A stretch of DNA of 64,000 bases, taken from the NCBI GenBank assembly GCA_950295325.1, contig OX485805.1, positions 7,004,501-7,068,500 on the forward strand, written 5' to 3'. The position numbers and the translations under genes are program-made. How positions within the stretch are numbered: the first letter of the stretch is position 1; each line of letters starts with the position of its first letter. Source of the DNA: Polytrichum commune (Eukaryota > Streptophyta > Polytrichopsida > Polytrichales > Polytrichaceae). The notes below the pieces were generated by a model. It saw only the letters and a program-made list of their open reading frames with translations. It made no database searches and had not been told where the DNA came from. Of the stretch, positions 12,971 to 24,379 are shown in pieces.

Positions 12971-13560
12971 CGAATTCTTGAAGCTTGTACACATGGAGCT
13001 TTGGGCAATGTGCAAATTACCACCCAAGGAAACATGTGGAAAGTGGACATACCTTGTCAATGTTGGATCATTGGATCCAGTCCATCAACTTCTTTTTAGT
13101 TCATTACCTAGAGTTCTGAAAGAAATCCTCCAAATAATCTGAAGGTGAACTTAATCATTTTCAACCTGAAACTTGCAACGAACTGTACAGTGCAACATGA
13201 TGGCGTTCTTCAGTACAAATTTGATGTCAACCGCGGTTTGAGGATCACCAAAGGTAAGTTAAATTCTTGAAGCTTGTACAAAAACACATAGAACTTCAGG
13301 CAATTTAAGCTACCATCTAGGGAAAGCATGTGGTGAAGTGGACAAAACCTGGTGAATGGAGACACTGGATCTCGTCCATCAAGTTCCTTTTCCTAAACCG
13401 AGGTTTCCGAAAGAAATCCTTCACACGATCTGAAGGTAAACCGTAACGATTTAACCATTTGAAACTTGCAACGAATTGTACAGTACAACATGATGACCTT
13501 CTTCAGTACAAATTTGATGGTAGCCGTGGTTTAGGGATCACCAGAAGTATGTTAACCCTC
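12971..13560. repeat. Diverged tandem duplication, ~290-bp unit
   Basis: Two consecutive units (about 12,971-13,255 and 13,262-13,560) share AATTCTTGAAGCTTGTACA, GGATC..GTCCATCAA, GAAAGAAATCCT and TTCAGTACAAATTTGATG. The second unit contains the stop codon and last residues of the P450 relic, and the first contains a diverged copy of that same 3' terminus, so part of the P450 3' end was tandemly duplicated. Confidence 0.65.
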
Positions 13561-14081
13561 GCCATAATGGTGCCGAACCTCTCTGTCATGTCCAAATTCC
13601 TTGGATCCTTGCCGTGTGGCAATGCAAATTGAATCCTTGCGCGAGCCTCGCCACGCCGATCTAAGCAACAAGAATGCTTAAAGACATTCCCGGGCACATC
13701 CTTATGCCCGCACTGAAGGGGAGCAACTGGAAGTGGCTGCCTTTGAGATCAATTTGCGGATCTCGATAAATTGCTCGGGCTTGAATTCCAGGGCATTGGC
13801 CTAGTGCTTGGGATCCCTTTGAATGGTGTAGCAGTTGACAAAGAGTTGCGTGTTGGCGGGCAAACCTCTAGGGCTACGGTAGGGACCATGAGGGAGCTCT
13901 CTTTCACCACCGCTTGGAGGTAAGGCAGGTTGAAAAGATCGGTCTCCGAGACAACTCGATCGGTACCCACCATTGTGTCTCATTCACCTTGAAGCTTCTT
14001 CATGAACTGGGGGTGCTGAACCAGCTCTGCAACAGTCACTCTGGCGGTGGCCGTTGCATCGAAACCTGCAATCAGCATGTC
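13503..14081 (-). pseudogene. Cytochrome P450 last exon, degenerate (CYP71-clan-like)
   Basis: Cytochromes P450 are membrane-anchored haem mono-oxygenases. After a TTTACAG acceptor (exon start 14081) the minus strand reads DMLIAGFDATAT (I-helix region), then a TGA, then GTDRVVSETDLFNLPYLQAV (K-helix region), then a frame change into [10 protein letters not shown] and RDPKH. Further on come [13 protein letters not shown], matching the haem-binding FxxGxRxCxG motif, another in-frame stop, and in a third frame GKDPRNLDMTERFG and LLVIPKPRLPSNLY with a stop at 13,503. At least two stops and two frameshifts make it a pseudogene. The missing K-helix ExxR context and the P450 N-terminal half are not found nearby. 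Confidence 0.85.
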
Positions 14082-14539
14082 CTGTAAAATTCAATCAAAC
14101 AAAACTTTCCACAAGTCATTACACATGCAATTTTGTGAAGATGTGCACAATCTGGACCCATCTAGCTCGATGTTGATATGAAGAGGAGATTTGGCAATCT
14201 CATAACATCTTGTAAATCTATGAACACTGGCCTTATCAACTAAAATGAGCCAATTGGTCCGCTCAATTTAATGTAAGGAATGTGACGGGAACGTAATGAT
14301 TGCTAGTTGGTACAAGAGAATACCCGTTGAGGGTTCTTAAAATACACTCAACCATTCCAATACACCCACACATGTTTATAAAACCATGCAAATAATCAAT
14401 TGTAATATGGAAGATCTCATCAATTGTGACAAAAGGATTGTCTCATAATGGCCCAATTGGCTCATTTTAGTTGGTAATGAGCCAATTGACTCATTTTAAT
14501 TGGTAATTAACAAAAGGATTGTCTCATAAATCTCTAACT
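14082..14539. other. Non-coding spacer with short direct repeats
   Basis: AT-rich and without a gene. The phrases caaaaggattgtctcataa and gagccaatTg(g/a)(c/t)tcattttA each occur more than once, suggesting small local duplications just upstream of the copia LTR. Confidence 0.5.
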
Positions 14540-14670
14540 TGTTAGAATGCTTTCATCCAGTTTAGTTCTAGTACATCCCTTGATTTTCCATCCATAAGAG
14601 TAGTATATAAGTAGTTTCGATCTCATCAATTAGACTTTACTTCACTTTTTTAAAGTTTAGCATTTCTTCA
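14540..14670 (+). repeat. Copia 5' LTR, ~131 bp
   Basis: The segment starts TGTTAG and ends TTCTTCA, contains TATATAAG as a likely TATA box, and is followed directly by a primer binding site. A 133-bp homologue lies in the opposite orientation at 59,841-59,973. The length is very short for a plant copia LTR. Confidence 0.75.
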
Positions 14671-14682
14671 TGGTATCATAGC
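14671..14682 (+). promoter_or_regulatory. Primer binding site (initiator tRNA-Met type)
   Basis: TGGTATCATAGC directly follows the LTR and differs by one base from the common plant retroelement primer site TGGTATCAGAGC complementary to initiator methionine tRNA. Confidence 0.75.
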
Positions 14683-16290
14683 TGGGGTATCCTGGTGTGG
14701 AATCTTGTATAGTGTAGTGAGTTTGAGAGGCTGCGAGACTTGTACGGGATCATCAGTAGAGACAAGAGATTGAGGGTTTATGAGTACCATGGACAACGTG
14801 ATAGCAAAGGAAAAACTCTTAGAAGAACCCTCGAACTTGAGAGTATGGAGAGACACAGTTCAAAATGTATACGAGAAAGAAGACTTGTGGGACCTGTTAG
14901 AGCCCGAGGAAGAAGATCTTAAAGATGAACAAGAGCCAAGAGTGATCGATGAAGGTCCGCACAGAATAAGAGAATTCATTGGCACACCAGCAGGAGGCAA
15001 CTTCTTCGAAGAAGGAAACTGAGGGCCATCGGTATGCTCAAGCGAACCGTTTCGCCTAAAGTTCTACCTTTTATAAGAGATATCAGAGACCCAGCAGTAG
15101 CATGGTGGTTTTGAACAAAAAATACAAAACTCAAACAATTGCAGATACCATGGCATTGAGAAATCCGTGGGCTTCTTTCAGGATGATGGACAACATGGAT
15201 GTTGCAACCTTTATGCAAACCATAGCTGAACTCTTCATCAAGAATGAGCTCAGAACTGCCGGAGTCATTATTGATAATGACACAATCGTGCACAAGATAC
15301 TAACTGAGCTTCCCTCAAGATGTGAAATCTTCGTCATGACAATTCTCAATGAGCCGAGAATGCCAACACTCGACAATCTGGGGGCAAGACTTCATCTTGA
15401 GGAATCCAACCTCAAGCTCTGAAGTGGACATTCATCGAGACATTCATCTGAGGAAGCATTGGTCATGCGGTTGCACCACATGATTCGTTAGGGACCACAA
15501 CGCAAGTTATTAATTTTGGACCTCATACTTTAGTTGTTGTTTTACCAGGAGGACAGCCCAACTACGAACCATTTAGAGGTCATAGCTATTCTCGAGGTGA
15601 TGTTAATTTTTGTCTCCACTGCAAATAACAAGGTCACATCGCACGATATTGTGTAGCTCCTAGCTCGCTAGCTCAACCACCTCCTAGACAACCACTTGGA
15701 GCACACACAGAAGAAATAATGTTAGACCCAAAGGAAAAATCTTTTTGAACAGCTTTACAAGCGCTCTCATTAGAATCTTATTCACTCGGGAGCCTCCCAT
15801 CATTTCTCAGGAAATGCTCATGCTTTCACTGTTTTAAAACCTGGTTGTCTGTCTGGAACTGCAGTTTCCGCAGGAGGTGGTAATCATGCCATTCAGGGCC
15901 AAGGAAGTGTCAAAATCCCCTCTTCTTTTGGAGAAATAAAGAAGATCTCGTATGTTTACTACGTTCCAGGTCTAAACCGAGATCTACTTTCGGTAGGAGA
16001 ATTCACAGAGGTGGTTGTATGGTAGTTTTCGATGAAAGGAAATGCGTGGTGGTAACCAAATTCACACCATGCAGAATAGTGGCCACTGGAATCTGTAGTC
16101 CAGGTAATGACTTGTATTTCCTAAGGTATCTATCTGAAATCTATTCTGTGGTTTTAGATCTTCCAAATCATATACAACACAATCTCTCTACATTGGGAGC
16201 TAACAGCTTGTCATGTCCTTCTCAGATAGTAGTGACACCCTGCAAAGAGAGGAGTCAACTTCACTTGTAGACCATTCCTCATTGATACAA
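14683..16290 (+). pseudogene. Ty1/copia gag and protease remnant
   Basis: The gag part reads MSTMDNVIAKEKLLEEPSN and RVWRDTVQNVYEKEDLWDLL, followed about 80 bases after a stop by a UBN2-type helical region (KTQTIADTMALRNPWASF, DNDTIVHKILTELPSR). A zinc knuckle near 15,619-15,660 (CLHC..QGHIARYC) has a stop inside it. After this come the protease/pre-integrase region, with GAVSAGGGNHAIQGQG-like and YYVPGLNRDLLSVGEF motifs up to about 16,130, and a short tail. No integrase, reverse transcriptase or 3' LTR follows, so the element is truncated and inactive. Confidence 0.8.
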
Positions 16291-17012
16291 GCTACGACAA
16301 CTCAAAAAAATTTCAAACGATTCTTACTTATGGCACCGACGTATGGGCCATCTCAATTTTCACTATTTGTCCCAACTAAGTCGTCAGCATGTTGGAACAC
16401 CAAACCTTCTTCCAGCCCCAAGTGGTGTCAAACACTGTGATAGCTGCCATTGAGGCAGGAGTGCAAGAAATACGTTTCCGAATACTGCAACGCTACATAG
16501 ATCTTAGAATTGATTCATTCGGAATTGTGTGGTCCTTTAACAATCAAATCTTTAGGTGGTGCGTATTGTTTCATCACATTCACTTAAGATTTTTCACGAA
16601 AGACATGAACACTATATTCGTTAATCGGAGACTTTTGAAAGTCTCAAAATAAAATATGCCCATAGTTTGGGATGCCAATATTGTGGGCATATGGAATGTT
16701 GGGAACATCAAGAACATGACAATTTAAAAATTCGCACGTAAAGAATATTCCTAATACTAAAAATAGAAAATTGCAATTATAATGAAAACGTGAACTCCAT
16801 GTGGAAAATAACAAGCGAATATAAAAAACAAATGGTTTATGTCATTATAGAGTTTGGGGTGCGCATCCCATAAGTAAGGTTCTTATGGTTTTGGATGGCA
16901 CATCCCAAACGTATACCACAATGGAGTGTGACAAGTCTACTAAGTCTATTAAAAACCAAGACTACTAAGTACTAATGTTTTTTCCCGCCGTTAACTTTCA
17001 CCTATGTTATGT
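16291..17012. other. Non-coding stretch
   Basis: No gene recognised. A small hairpin-capable stretch, ATGCCCA...TGGGCAT, sits at about 16,656-16,691, and a TTTGGGATG word recurs inverted near 16,900, perhaps the ends of a small inverted-repeat element; this is weak. Confidence 0.4.
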
Positions 17013-19590
17013 TTACCCATCTCCATCTTCCGCTTCATATCCATTCTCGGCGTCATTTTCCGCAGCTGCAATACGTGCCAAGTTGTCTTTGGCAAAATGT
17101 ATATGTTTTTGGGGGATGGTCATTGCTTCTGTGTTGGAACCTTTGCGCGGCTTCCAAGCACAAAGTATAGTATCCGTGTTTATCCAAACCGGTGTGTACG
17201 CTGAGTCCACTGTCCACTTAAAATTCTTTTTGGTGTCCCAACCTAAATAAGTGCGGAGCACGTTGTGGTCTTTAGTGCTTGGACGACAATATTCCACCTC
17301 AATTTGACGAAAGTTGGGGCTAGTTCGAACAAAATTGGGTGAAGACAATGCTTTTACCAACCAAATTGGCTTGGGATGCTCCTCATCCCCAGCTCGTACG
17401 AGGACCAAATACCCTTCATGGCAATCAACACCTACACGAAACGACGGTGCCGGTCGATTGCGGGCAGGGCCAACGTAATGCTCGTCCATTGCGAACTCTT
17501 CACGAACGTCTCCATTGCTGAAAAACATAGTATCGGACTCGACAACCGTCAAACGACTTTGTGGCCAAAATCCTTGTGTCAAAGTCGTACGGGTGTCGCC
17601 ACCAAGTGTCATCAAGGCTGAGCGAATGCGATCCCAATACGCGATCAACGGTTCATGGGTATCTCTAACACGTCTTGTGATGTCCTCCTCGCACAACTCT
17701 TTCCAATATTCAATGAATCCGGATATGCCTTTGATGATTTCCGGCCCATTCCTCATGGGTTCGGGTTTGCAAGGCTTTGGTTCCCCATCCGGGACCAAAC
17801 ATTTCCCATCATTGTCTTAACGCCATACGAGTATACCATCATCCGGGCCCCAATTAGGAGATGTGCACAAAAGCTTGAATTGCATGGCCGGGAGACCATC
17901 GTCCCTCATATAAAATCGGAATTGTTGTGCTTTGGTATGCCCCACCAAACGGTCCCCTCCCTTCAACATGTATGGCTTGATGAAGGCCTTGAAATTTGGT
18001 ACTTCCTCAATCAAGTGCGGAATTACTGGCATATGGTCCAAATCCATATACGATTTCATAAGAAGATGTATGGTTGGAAAATCTTCTTCATGCAACTTCA
18101 TGCTCCACCGTCCGAATGATGCATCAATGTCGTCGTGTGTATGTCCCACCATCAAGAAAGACACAAACACCTCCTTGAAGATTCCTTTCGCCACGAGCAA
18201 TGACCAAAAACAAAATACGTATCGACATTTGTTGTCCTTCGCACAATTATCAAGTTGAACGTGGAGAGTTGGAGGCAATGGTTTTGCACAAATGGGCTCT
18301 CCGGGTGGTTCTGGCAATGACGACATACAAACCTCCTTCCCCAAAAGCACTGCCTCATAAAGGGATGTGGTTCCACAACCATCAAAAAGTGCACGGGAAG
18401 AATGTACCGGTGGCTTCTCAAGATCGCGCAACAGTTTTGCAAATGAACCCACCGTGTGGTTAGCATCCCCAGGGTAAAAATCCAAACCATAATGGGCATA
18501 CTTTACGTCCCCATGGCCGTGGGCAATCATACCTGGAAAAAACAAACGATGCGTGACCAAAATAATCAAATAACCACTAAACGGATGTATGGAGTTGGAC
18601 ATTTGCCAAACACACCCAAGAAAATTGGATAGACTTTAAACACGTAGTTGTGATTTCATACAAACCTGTGACAGCTACGGGCAACTTGAAGAGACCATCC
18701 GTGGCCTTTATTTTGCGTGCATAACAAGGGCATGCGGTTTTGGCGTGGTCCATTTTATCATGGATGACTGTTAGAACCTCTGTGGGCCTCATTATGGATA
18801 GAGCACGATTCTTATAGTAATCTTGACGGTGTGCCTCTTGATTGTTGACATGTTCAATATATTTTTTCTGGTGTCTGGAATGAGATTCAGTGCCTATGGG
18901 GTGGGCGTCTCGAAGACCTTTGTATTTTTCACACGTCGTACATCTAGCGAACTTGTCCCCGGGTCTTTTCAGAATGTATTCCGCAAACTGCTGGTTTTTA
19001 ATCACACTCAACTTGGACAAAGAAATGGGCCCACATCCCGCTATGCGACCCACTTCATTGATGTCCGTTAAGATGTTCTTCCATTTTGTGCCCGTGGGCA
19101 ACACCATTTAAACAACCTTCTCCCCTGACGACAATGTCCTCGTCTTGTGGGGCATTGCATCGGCCAATGGCACTATGATGGTGGATAGTGTCGCGGACGC
19201 TTGCAGTGTAGCCTCCCTAGGTTTCTTTGTGCCCGAGTTGCCATGAAATCGAGAGCGGCGACCCAACGATGAATATTTTCGAAACCTATAAAAGTCAGCC
19301 TTGGAGACGGCGTGGATGGTATACCACGCTGTACAACACACATCAACATTCTCAAGTGTCACCACCTTATGCCCATGGGTATCAAGGTGCAAATTTCTGT
19401 GGACCTCGAGTTTCTTAGCCGACCTCATACGAAAATCCGCAAGCCACATCTCTTGACGCAGAGATCTAATTTTCTCCCGCGGGAAAAATTGGCAACATTT
19501 CCTCGCGCAACAATCCTTGCCGGACACTAGACGGATAGATTCGTCCCCCAAAAGCCGATCCCGTCGACGCTCCTTATCTCCGCGAGGCAC
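17013..19590 (-). pseudogene. Transposase-like gene with LDN / GHTHDDID motifs, two in-frame stops
   Basis: The minus strand encodes one long product in a single frame apart from one intron (about 18,661-18,537, GTTTGT...TTCCAG). Segment 19,590-19,108 has a C-x4-CC cluster and a conserved ENVDVCCTAWYTIHAVSK stretch and ends at TAA. Segment 19,107-18,577 follows directly in the same frame and includes CTTCEKYK and the pair DHAKTACPCY. The third, 18,535-17,817, has AHYGLDFYPGD, HVQLDNCAKDNK and SFLMVGHTHDDIDASFGRWS, and ends at a second TAA that is again followed in frame by 17,814-17,013. The spaced acidic motifs suggest an RNase H-fold transposase or integrase, but that is inference. I recall plant proteins with this motif set as an uncharacterised DUF family. 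Two stops argue for a recent pseudogene. Confidence 0.7.
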
Positions 19591-19619
19591 ACTGTGAACC
19601 CTTTGAGTGGTCCACCACT

Positions 19620-22330
19620 CTGCGGGATCACTTTTAGTTAGAATGTTAGCATTAAAAGTTAGAATTGATAGGGAATTTAGGAAAAATTAGTTCATTTAGC
19701 ATTTAGCCTAGAAGAAGGAAGGTCAAAATGAAACTAAGTAGTGCTAGAAGATAGCAAAGTAGAAAAAATGTGCTAGCTAGTAAAAACAACTAGCTAAGCA
19801 AATATTAGTAGATGCTAGTTATTAAGCAAATGTTAGTAGATGCTAGCTAAGCAAGTGTTAGTTTATTAGTTAGTGTGAGGCACACAAGACTATTGGAGGT
19901 GTTTTATGTAAGAAGATAAAATCGGCGTGAAGAATTTTGAAGAAAAAAAGAAAGAAAGCAAGGGGGATACTTGCCCACTTGCCCCCTTGCCAACTCGATG
20001 GCGGAAAAATTAGAAAGATTTCTAAAGGTTTTTTGTCGGAGCCACCTCGGCGAGAGGGTGGCAACCTCAACCGGGAAAACCCCCGAGCCAAAATTTCGGG
20101 AAAGGGTTTGAAAAATGGATCCGGTGGAGGAGGGGTCCAACCCTTTTGTGAGAGGGTTTAAAAACCCCTCCTTCCACCTTGTAGCTCTCTCTCTTTCTCT
20201 AGTTTTTGGGTGAAGCCCTGCTTCAATGTAGTTAGGAAAAAATCCTTTAGCATGTATTCTCAATGGTCTAAAAGAAAGGCTTGAGAACCTCCTCTACTCT
20301 CTCTCTCCTAGTTAGGTTGTGTGTTTATTAACACACCAACAAAATGATTCCTTCTTTTGTAGAGGTAGGTTGGATGGTAGAATTTTGAGTGGAGGCATTG
20401 TAGACCTCATCTGCCAATGCCCTGAAGGCTTAGTTCAGAAGCTAGAACAAGATACTTATCATTTTTCTCTTAGAGAGATTTCCTATAGCTATCCATAGCC
20501 GTTTCCCATTTGTGATTTGGTTAAGATGACAATTAGTTATGAATTTTCAAAGATGGAGTAGAAAAACTGGGTGGTCTTGTGGGTAGCGGCTGTTGGATCA
20601 GACCTGCGAGCCCAATAGGAATTTTAATTCCAAGAAATTATATTTTTCCCAAGTAGAACTTTTGTGTAGCTTTCCAAAATGGCTTAGAACATTTGATTTG
20701 AGCATGATTTGAATTAGATATGAATTGTGCAAGATGGGACACATAGTTTGAGAACTTTTGGTTGACTGCTGCATTACAGAGGACCTGCTGGGTTCACTTT
20801 GGCTTACCTTTCTAATCACATATTTTTATCAAATACATATTTTTAATATCTCTCCAGGGTCATATAGAACGTTTGATTTGACTAAGATTTGAATTAGATA
20901 TGAATTGTTGAAGGCGAGATACATAGTTTAAGCCTTCTTGATTGACTGCTGTGTTACAAGGAGTCCGCTGAATTTCTATTAGCTTAACCTGCTGATGTCA
21001 TAATTTTTCTAGTTAGAGCTTGTTCATAGCTTTCCAATGGTATAAGGAAAGCCTAGATCCAAGTAGTAAGGAATGTGCTATGAATTTTTGAAGTTAGAAG
21101 GTAGATAGGTGGGTTGGAAGGGTCGGTTGAATCGACCTCACACTTCCAACCCTCATAACTTTTGCATTTCTTATCCGATTAGAGTGATTTTTAGATCATT
21201 GGAAAGATAATTTGGTGCACTAAGTATAAATATTATGCTTAGGATTAAATTACAGGGCAGAATAACACTTTATATTTTAATTGTTAACTAAGGTACGCTT
21301 ACTACCAAACTAGTTACAAAGAAGGAGGCAAGGTCGACGCTCGGAAAGTGGAGCAAGGAAGGAGGTAGCGGCTCGGCCTACATCAAGCCCAAATCAACCG
21401 AGGAAAATTGAGGTAAATTAACTAACCTTAAGCCTTCCATTTAGGATTGGAGGGAGCACGGCTAAGGTACGCATTTCTAAACCCACTCACCTATCTCGTA
21501 AGGTCAAGTGGCTTGACCACTTGACCGCCAAGGGAGTACCCAATTCCATTGTTTTCGGGGCCCTTGGTATGTTTTGTAGTAGTAGCTTCATTTATTAGCA
21601 AGTTTCGTGTGTGGTAAGTCGGATTAATCACCGACACGACCACTCTGAATGTTGTTGGTGGAAAGGTGGGGTTAATGACCCGCGAATCCACTATTATGTT
21701 GTTGGCCCCATAGATTGGGAGTAATAGCCCCAATTTATGAAGATTGCGCAACAGGTTGAACCTACAGGTCGCCCGTCACCCTGGTCCCATTGAGTTGCAT
21801 TTCGTGGTCTATCCAGTGTAAACACATTTAACAATCAAAACATACAAAATAAATCGTAAACCCTTGTTGGCAAGAGACCCGAGGTAAGGGGTGATGCCTA
21901 ATATGTTAATGTAGTGAGTTAGGACGTGCAAACAAAAGTAAGTAATTAAGAAGGAATTTGTGTGAAGGGTGGGACTTAGGCCAAGTTCCCCCGCTTAGAA
22001 AACTAAATAGAACTAAATAAAGAAATAGGAAGAATTGAATGGTCCATCAAATTGTCGTTATTCCGTTCGTTGAGTTAGGGTGGTATGAGTCACACCCGGT
22101 TGGGTGTATCAGAACCATCCCAATTCACAAATTAGGATTGCCTTGGTTTCAAGGCTGGTGCGTCTGCGCGTAGAATAGGTTGTAGGTTAAGGTTAGAACT
22201 AGATATGAAATTGGTTAGTGGAATTTAAAGCCACACTAGTAAAAAACTAAGGCCTAACCTCCGGAGGTACTACGACGCATATTTAATCTCCCTTAAAAAT
22301 CTAACTACTCACGTTATACACCTATCATCC
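19620..22330. repeat. Non-coding LTR-like region
   Basis: No coding sequence of note. About 20,515-20,640, 20,690-20,815 and 20,870-20,985 are three diverged copies of a unit with GATTTGA.T.AGATATGAATTG and TTGACTGCTG..TTACA. The segment 20,140-20,210 holds TTTAAAAACCCCTCC followed by a CT-rich run, like an LTR core promoter, and 21,150-21,230 has the shape of plant LTR leader sequence. This may be an old LTR plus leader, but I could not define TG...CA ends or a target duplication. Confidence 0.35.
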
Positions 22331-22391
22331 GGGTTCGGCTTGGGCGCCTGCAAATGCAGGCCACCTTCACCGAAGGGCTTGTGTGATACTT

Positions 22392-23162
22392 TTAGGCTCC
22401 CTCGAAAGGGGGTGGCCCAAAAGTACCACACACACGGTTTGAATCATATCTACGGAGGCCTTTGCGAGGACGTGTTGTGGCCAACAAAGCTAATTGTGTT
22501 TGCTTATGCCGCCGCTCATGATCCCACAAACTCACTTCCTCATGTAGAACTCGACGAAGCGGCCATCGACGCAAGGAAAATCTCCATGTCACCGGGAACT
22601 CTACCGGAAGCAAAGAGTTCAAGATGCACACGCCAACATCATCGAGACCTAGGGCGTTGGCATCGACACAATCACGGGGATTGGAGTTTCTACATATACC
22701 ATCTGCCACCGGGACACCAACCTCGTTGAGTAGAACGACATCAAGGCCAACCCATTGCTCCCTCCCGAAACCGGCACACAACGGAATGTCATCGTGGTCA
22801 TCTCCGGAATGCAGAGATTGTTCGTGGACTTCCAAAGATTCATGGGAGGATGTATCCATAAACACCCCCCTCACGTTTGGCACACCATTACTATCTGCCG
22901 ACGGGGAAGACAGTTCACATTCAGCATCGGATGACGATGCATACGTCGACAACTCCAATGAACTATCACCCACATGCAACGCCATACAGCCTAGACCAAC
23001 CACCAGGACATGATCAACCCAACCACCACCGCAATGCATACAAGAGAGGATAGAATATATGTGGAGATAAATGGCCCAAAATTGACAAACAAATTTTGGT
23101 GCACCATTGGAGAACCTCACGCACAAAGACGAACGCGCGTCCCAAAAAAACGTTTTAAGCAT
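22392..23162 (-). CDS. Hypothetical 256-residue open frame
   Basis: A long uninterrupted frame runs on the minus strand. It is serine- and acid-rich in the middle (STYASSSDAECELSSPSADS) and basic near the end, without any domain I recognise. The plus strand of the same interval is also largely open in two overlapping frames, so the interval may be an exon remnant read on either strand. It lies immediately upstream of the relic of the DGQH/HAD gene's 3' end and of the palindrome array, so it could belong to that older copy. No start context or intron pattern supports expression. Confidence 0.3.
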   Translation of the reverse strand: MLKTFFWDARSSLCVRFSNGAPKFVCQFWAIYLHIYSILSCMHCGGGWVDHVLVVGLGCMALHVGDSSLELSTYASSSDAECELSSPSADSNGVPNVRGVFMDTSSHESLEVHEQSLHSGDDHDDIPLCAGFGREQWVGLDVVLLNEVGVPVADGICRNSNPRDCVDANALGLDDVGVCILNSLLPVEFPVTWRFSLRRWPLRRVLHEEVSLWDHERRHKQTQLALLATTRPRKGLRRYDSNRVCGTFGPPPFEGA

Positions 23163-23450
23163 ACGTCTAGGTTGTTCACTAATGTAAACAATACATGGAC
23201 AAAGAGGAGAACACTCGTTAGTCGTCCAGGAGGGCCCTGCTGTTCGGACCAGCGCCTGTCCACATACAACCGACGACGAAATCAGAAATCCGAGAACGCC
23301 ACATGCATTTACGAACGCGCGTTCGTGACCTCAGTAACTTCTCCATATACATCCGGCGGCCTTCGAGATCCCTCAAATGAGAGCACCCTGAGGAATATCG
23401 GTTTTGTAGGTCAAAGTACCATGTTAACTTAGGAACCTGCGCGATATACT
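23130..23450 (+). pseudogene. Relic of the 3' part of the DGQH/HAD gene
   Basis: This stretch aligns with 44,031-44,250 of the large gene: GAGGGCCCTGCTGTTCGGACC versus GAGGGACCTGCTGCTCGGTCC at the end of its exon 3, a palindrome, then CATCCGGCGGCCTTCGAGA versus CATCCAGTGGCCTTGCGAGA at exon 4, and TTTTGTAGG in both. It is diverged, and the exon 4 acceptor AG is lost. It shows that the large gene belongs to a family with at least two copies in the window, in the same orientation. Confidence 0.7.
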
Positions 23451-24379
23451 ATCACAAGAGAACACTTGTCCATACGCACAAAATTAGCAAATCTGCAGAT
23501 GATGCCTGAATCAACTCCAACAATATTTTGAACACTGAGCACCTCCATATTGTGAATTTGATTATGTTGACTTTTGCGTACCTACCCATTTACGAACGGA
23601 CGTTCGTAAATGGGTGCGACCCCGTGTTCACATCCTTCACGGACGAGCGATGAGCATATTTTTCTTGCTATTCTGTGTTCGTAAATTACTGCCATACTGA
23701 TGTGCATGAATGAAGATGTGTTGCTGGATGCGTAGACAATAATGACATGTATTTACGAACGAACGTTCGTAAATTCCCGACCATCAGGTAACAATAGATA
23801 CGGGTCAAATAAGTATGTATGATCCTCGAAGGCATATTTACGAACGCACGTTCGTAAATGACTATCATGGATTAAGTGCATGTGACTAACCATATGAGTA
23901 CCTCAATCCAGAACATGCTCTCATGTGGGATTTACGAACGCACGTTCGTAAATTACCGACCAACAGGTACCAATAGACAAGGGTCAAATATGTATGTATG
24001 AAACTCGAAGGCATATTTACGAACGCACGTTCGTAAATAAATGCCATGGATGATGTGCATGTGACTATCCATGAGTAGCTCAATCCAAAACATGATCTCC
24101 TGTGGGATTTACGAACGCACGTTCGTAAATTACCGACCATCAGGTACCAATAGATAAGGGTCAAATATGTCTGCATGGTTCTCGAAGGCATATTTACGAA
24201 CGCACGTTCGTAAATAACTGAGATGGATTACGTGCATGTGACTATCCATATGAGTAACCCAATCCAGAATATGCTCTCATGTGGAATTTACGAACGCGCG
24301 TTCGTAAATCCTTGCCATGTCCAGGTCCGAATCGTTTGTCTAAACCTGAAGCTCTTCATCTTTACGAACGTGCGTTCGT
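23311..24379. repeat. Array of 16-bp palindromes (cluster A)
   Basis: Ten copies of ACGAACG-NN-CGTTCGT occur at 23,311, 23,592, 23,755, 23,840, 23,934, 24,019, 24,111, 24,196, 24,290 and 24,364 (start positions). Nearly all extend by TTT on the left and AAA on the right, giving 10-base arms around a variable 2-base centre (CA most often, also GC, GA, AA, TG). From 23,755 the copies sit in about three and a half tandem units of ~178 bases, each unit holding two palindromes 85 bases apart followed by a 92-94 base interval. The remaining unit sequence is also repeated (GGTCAAATA, CATGTGACTA, TCGAAGGCATA). Confidence 0.9.

Noticed and set aside
17817-19110. Stop codons reassigned or removed by RNA editing in the transposase-like gene
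   Set aside because: Two TAA codons in a multi-copy nuclear family are more simply explained by decay; the 7-kb fragment has a sense codon at the second position.
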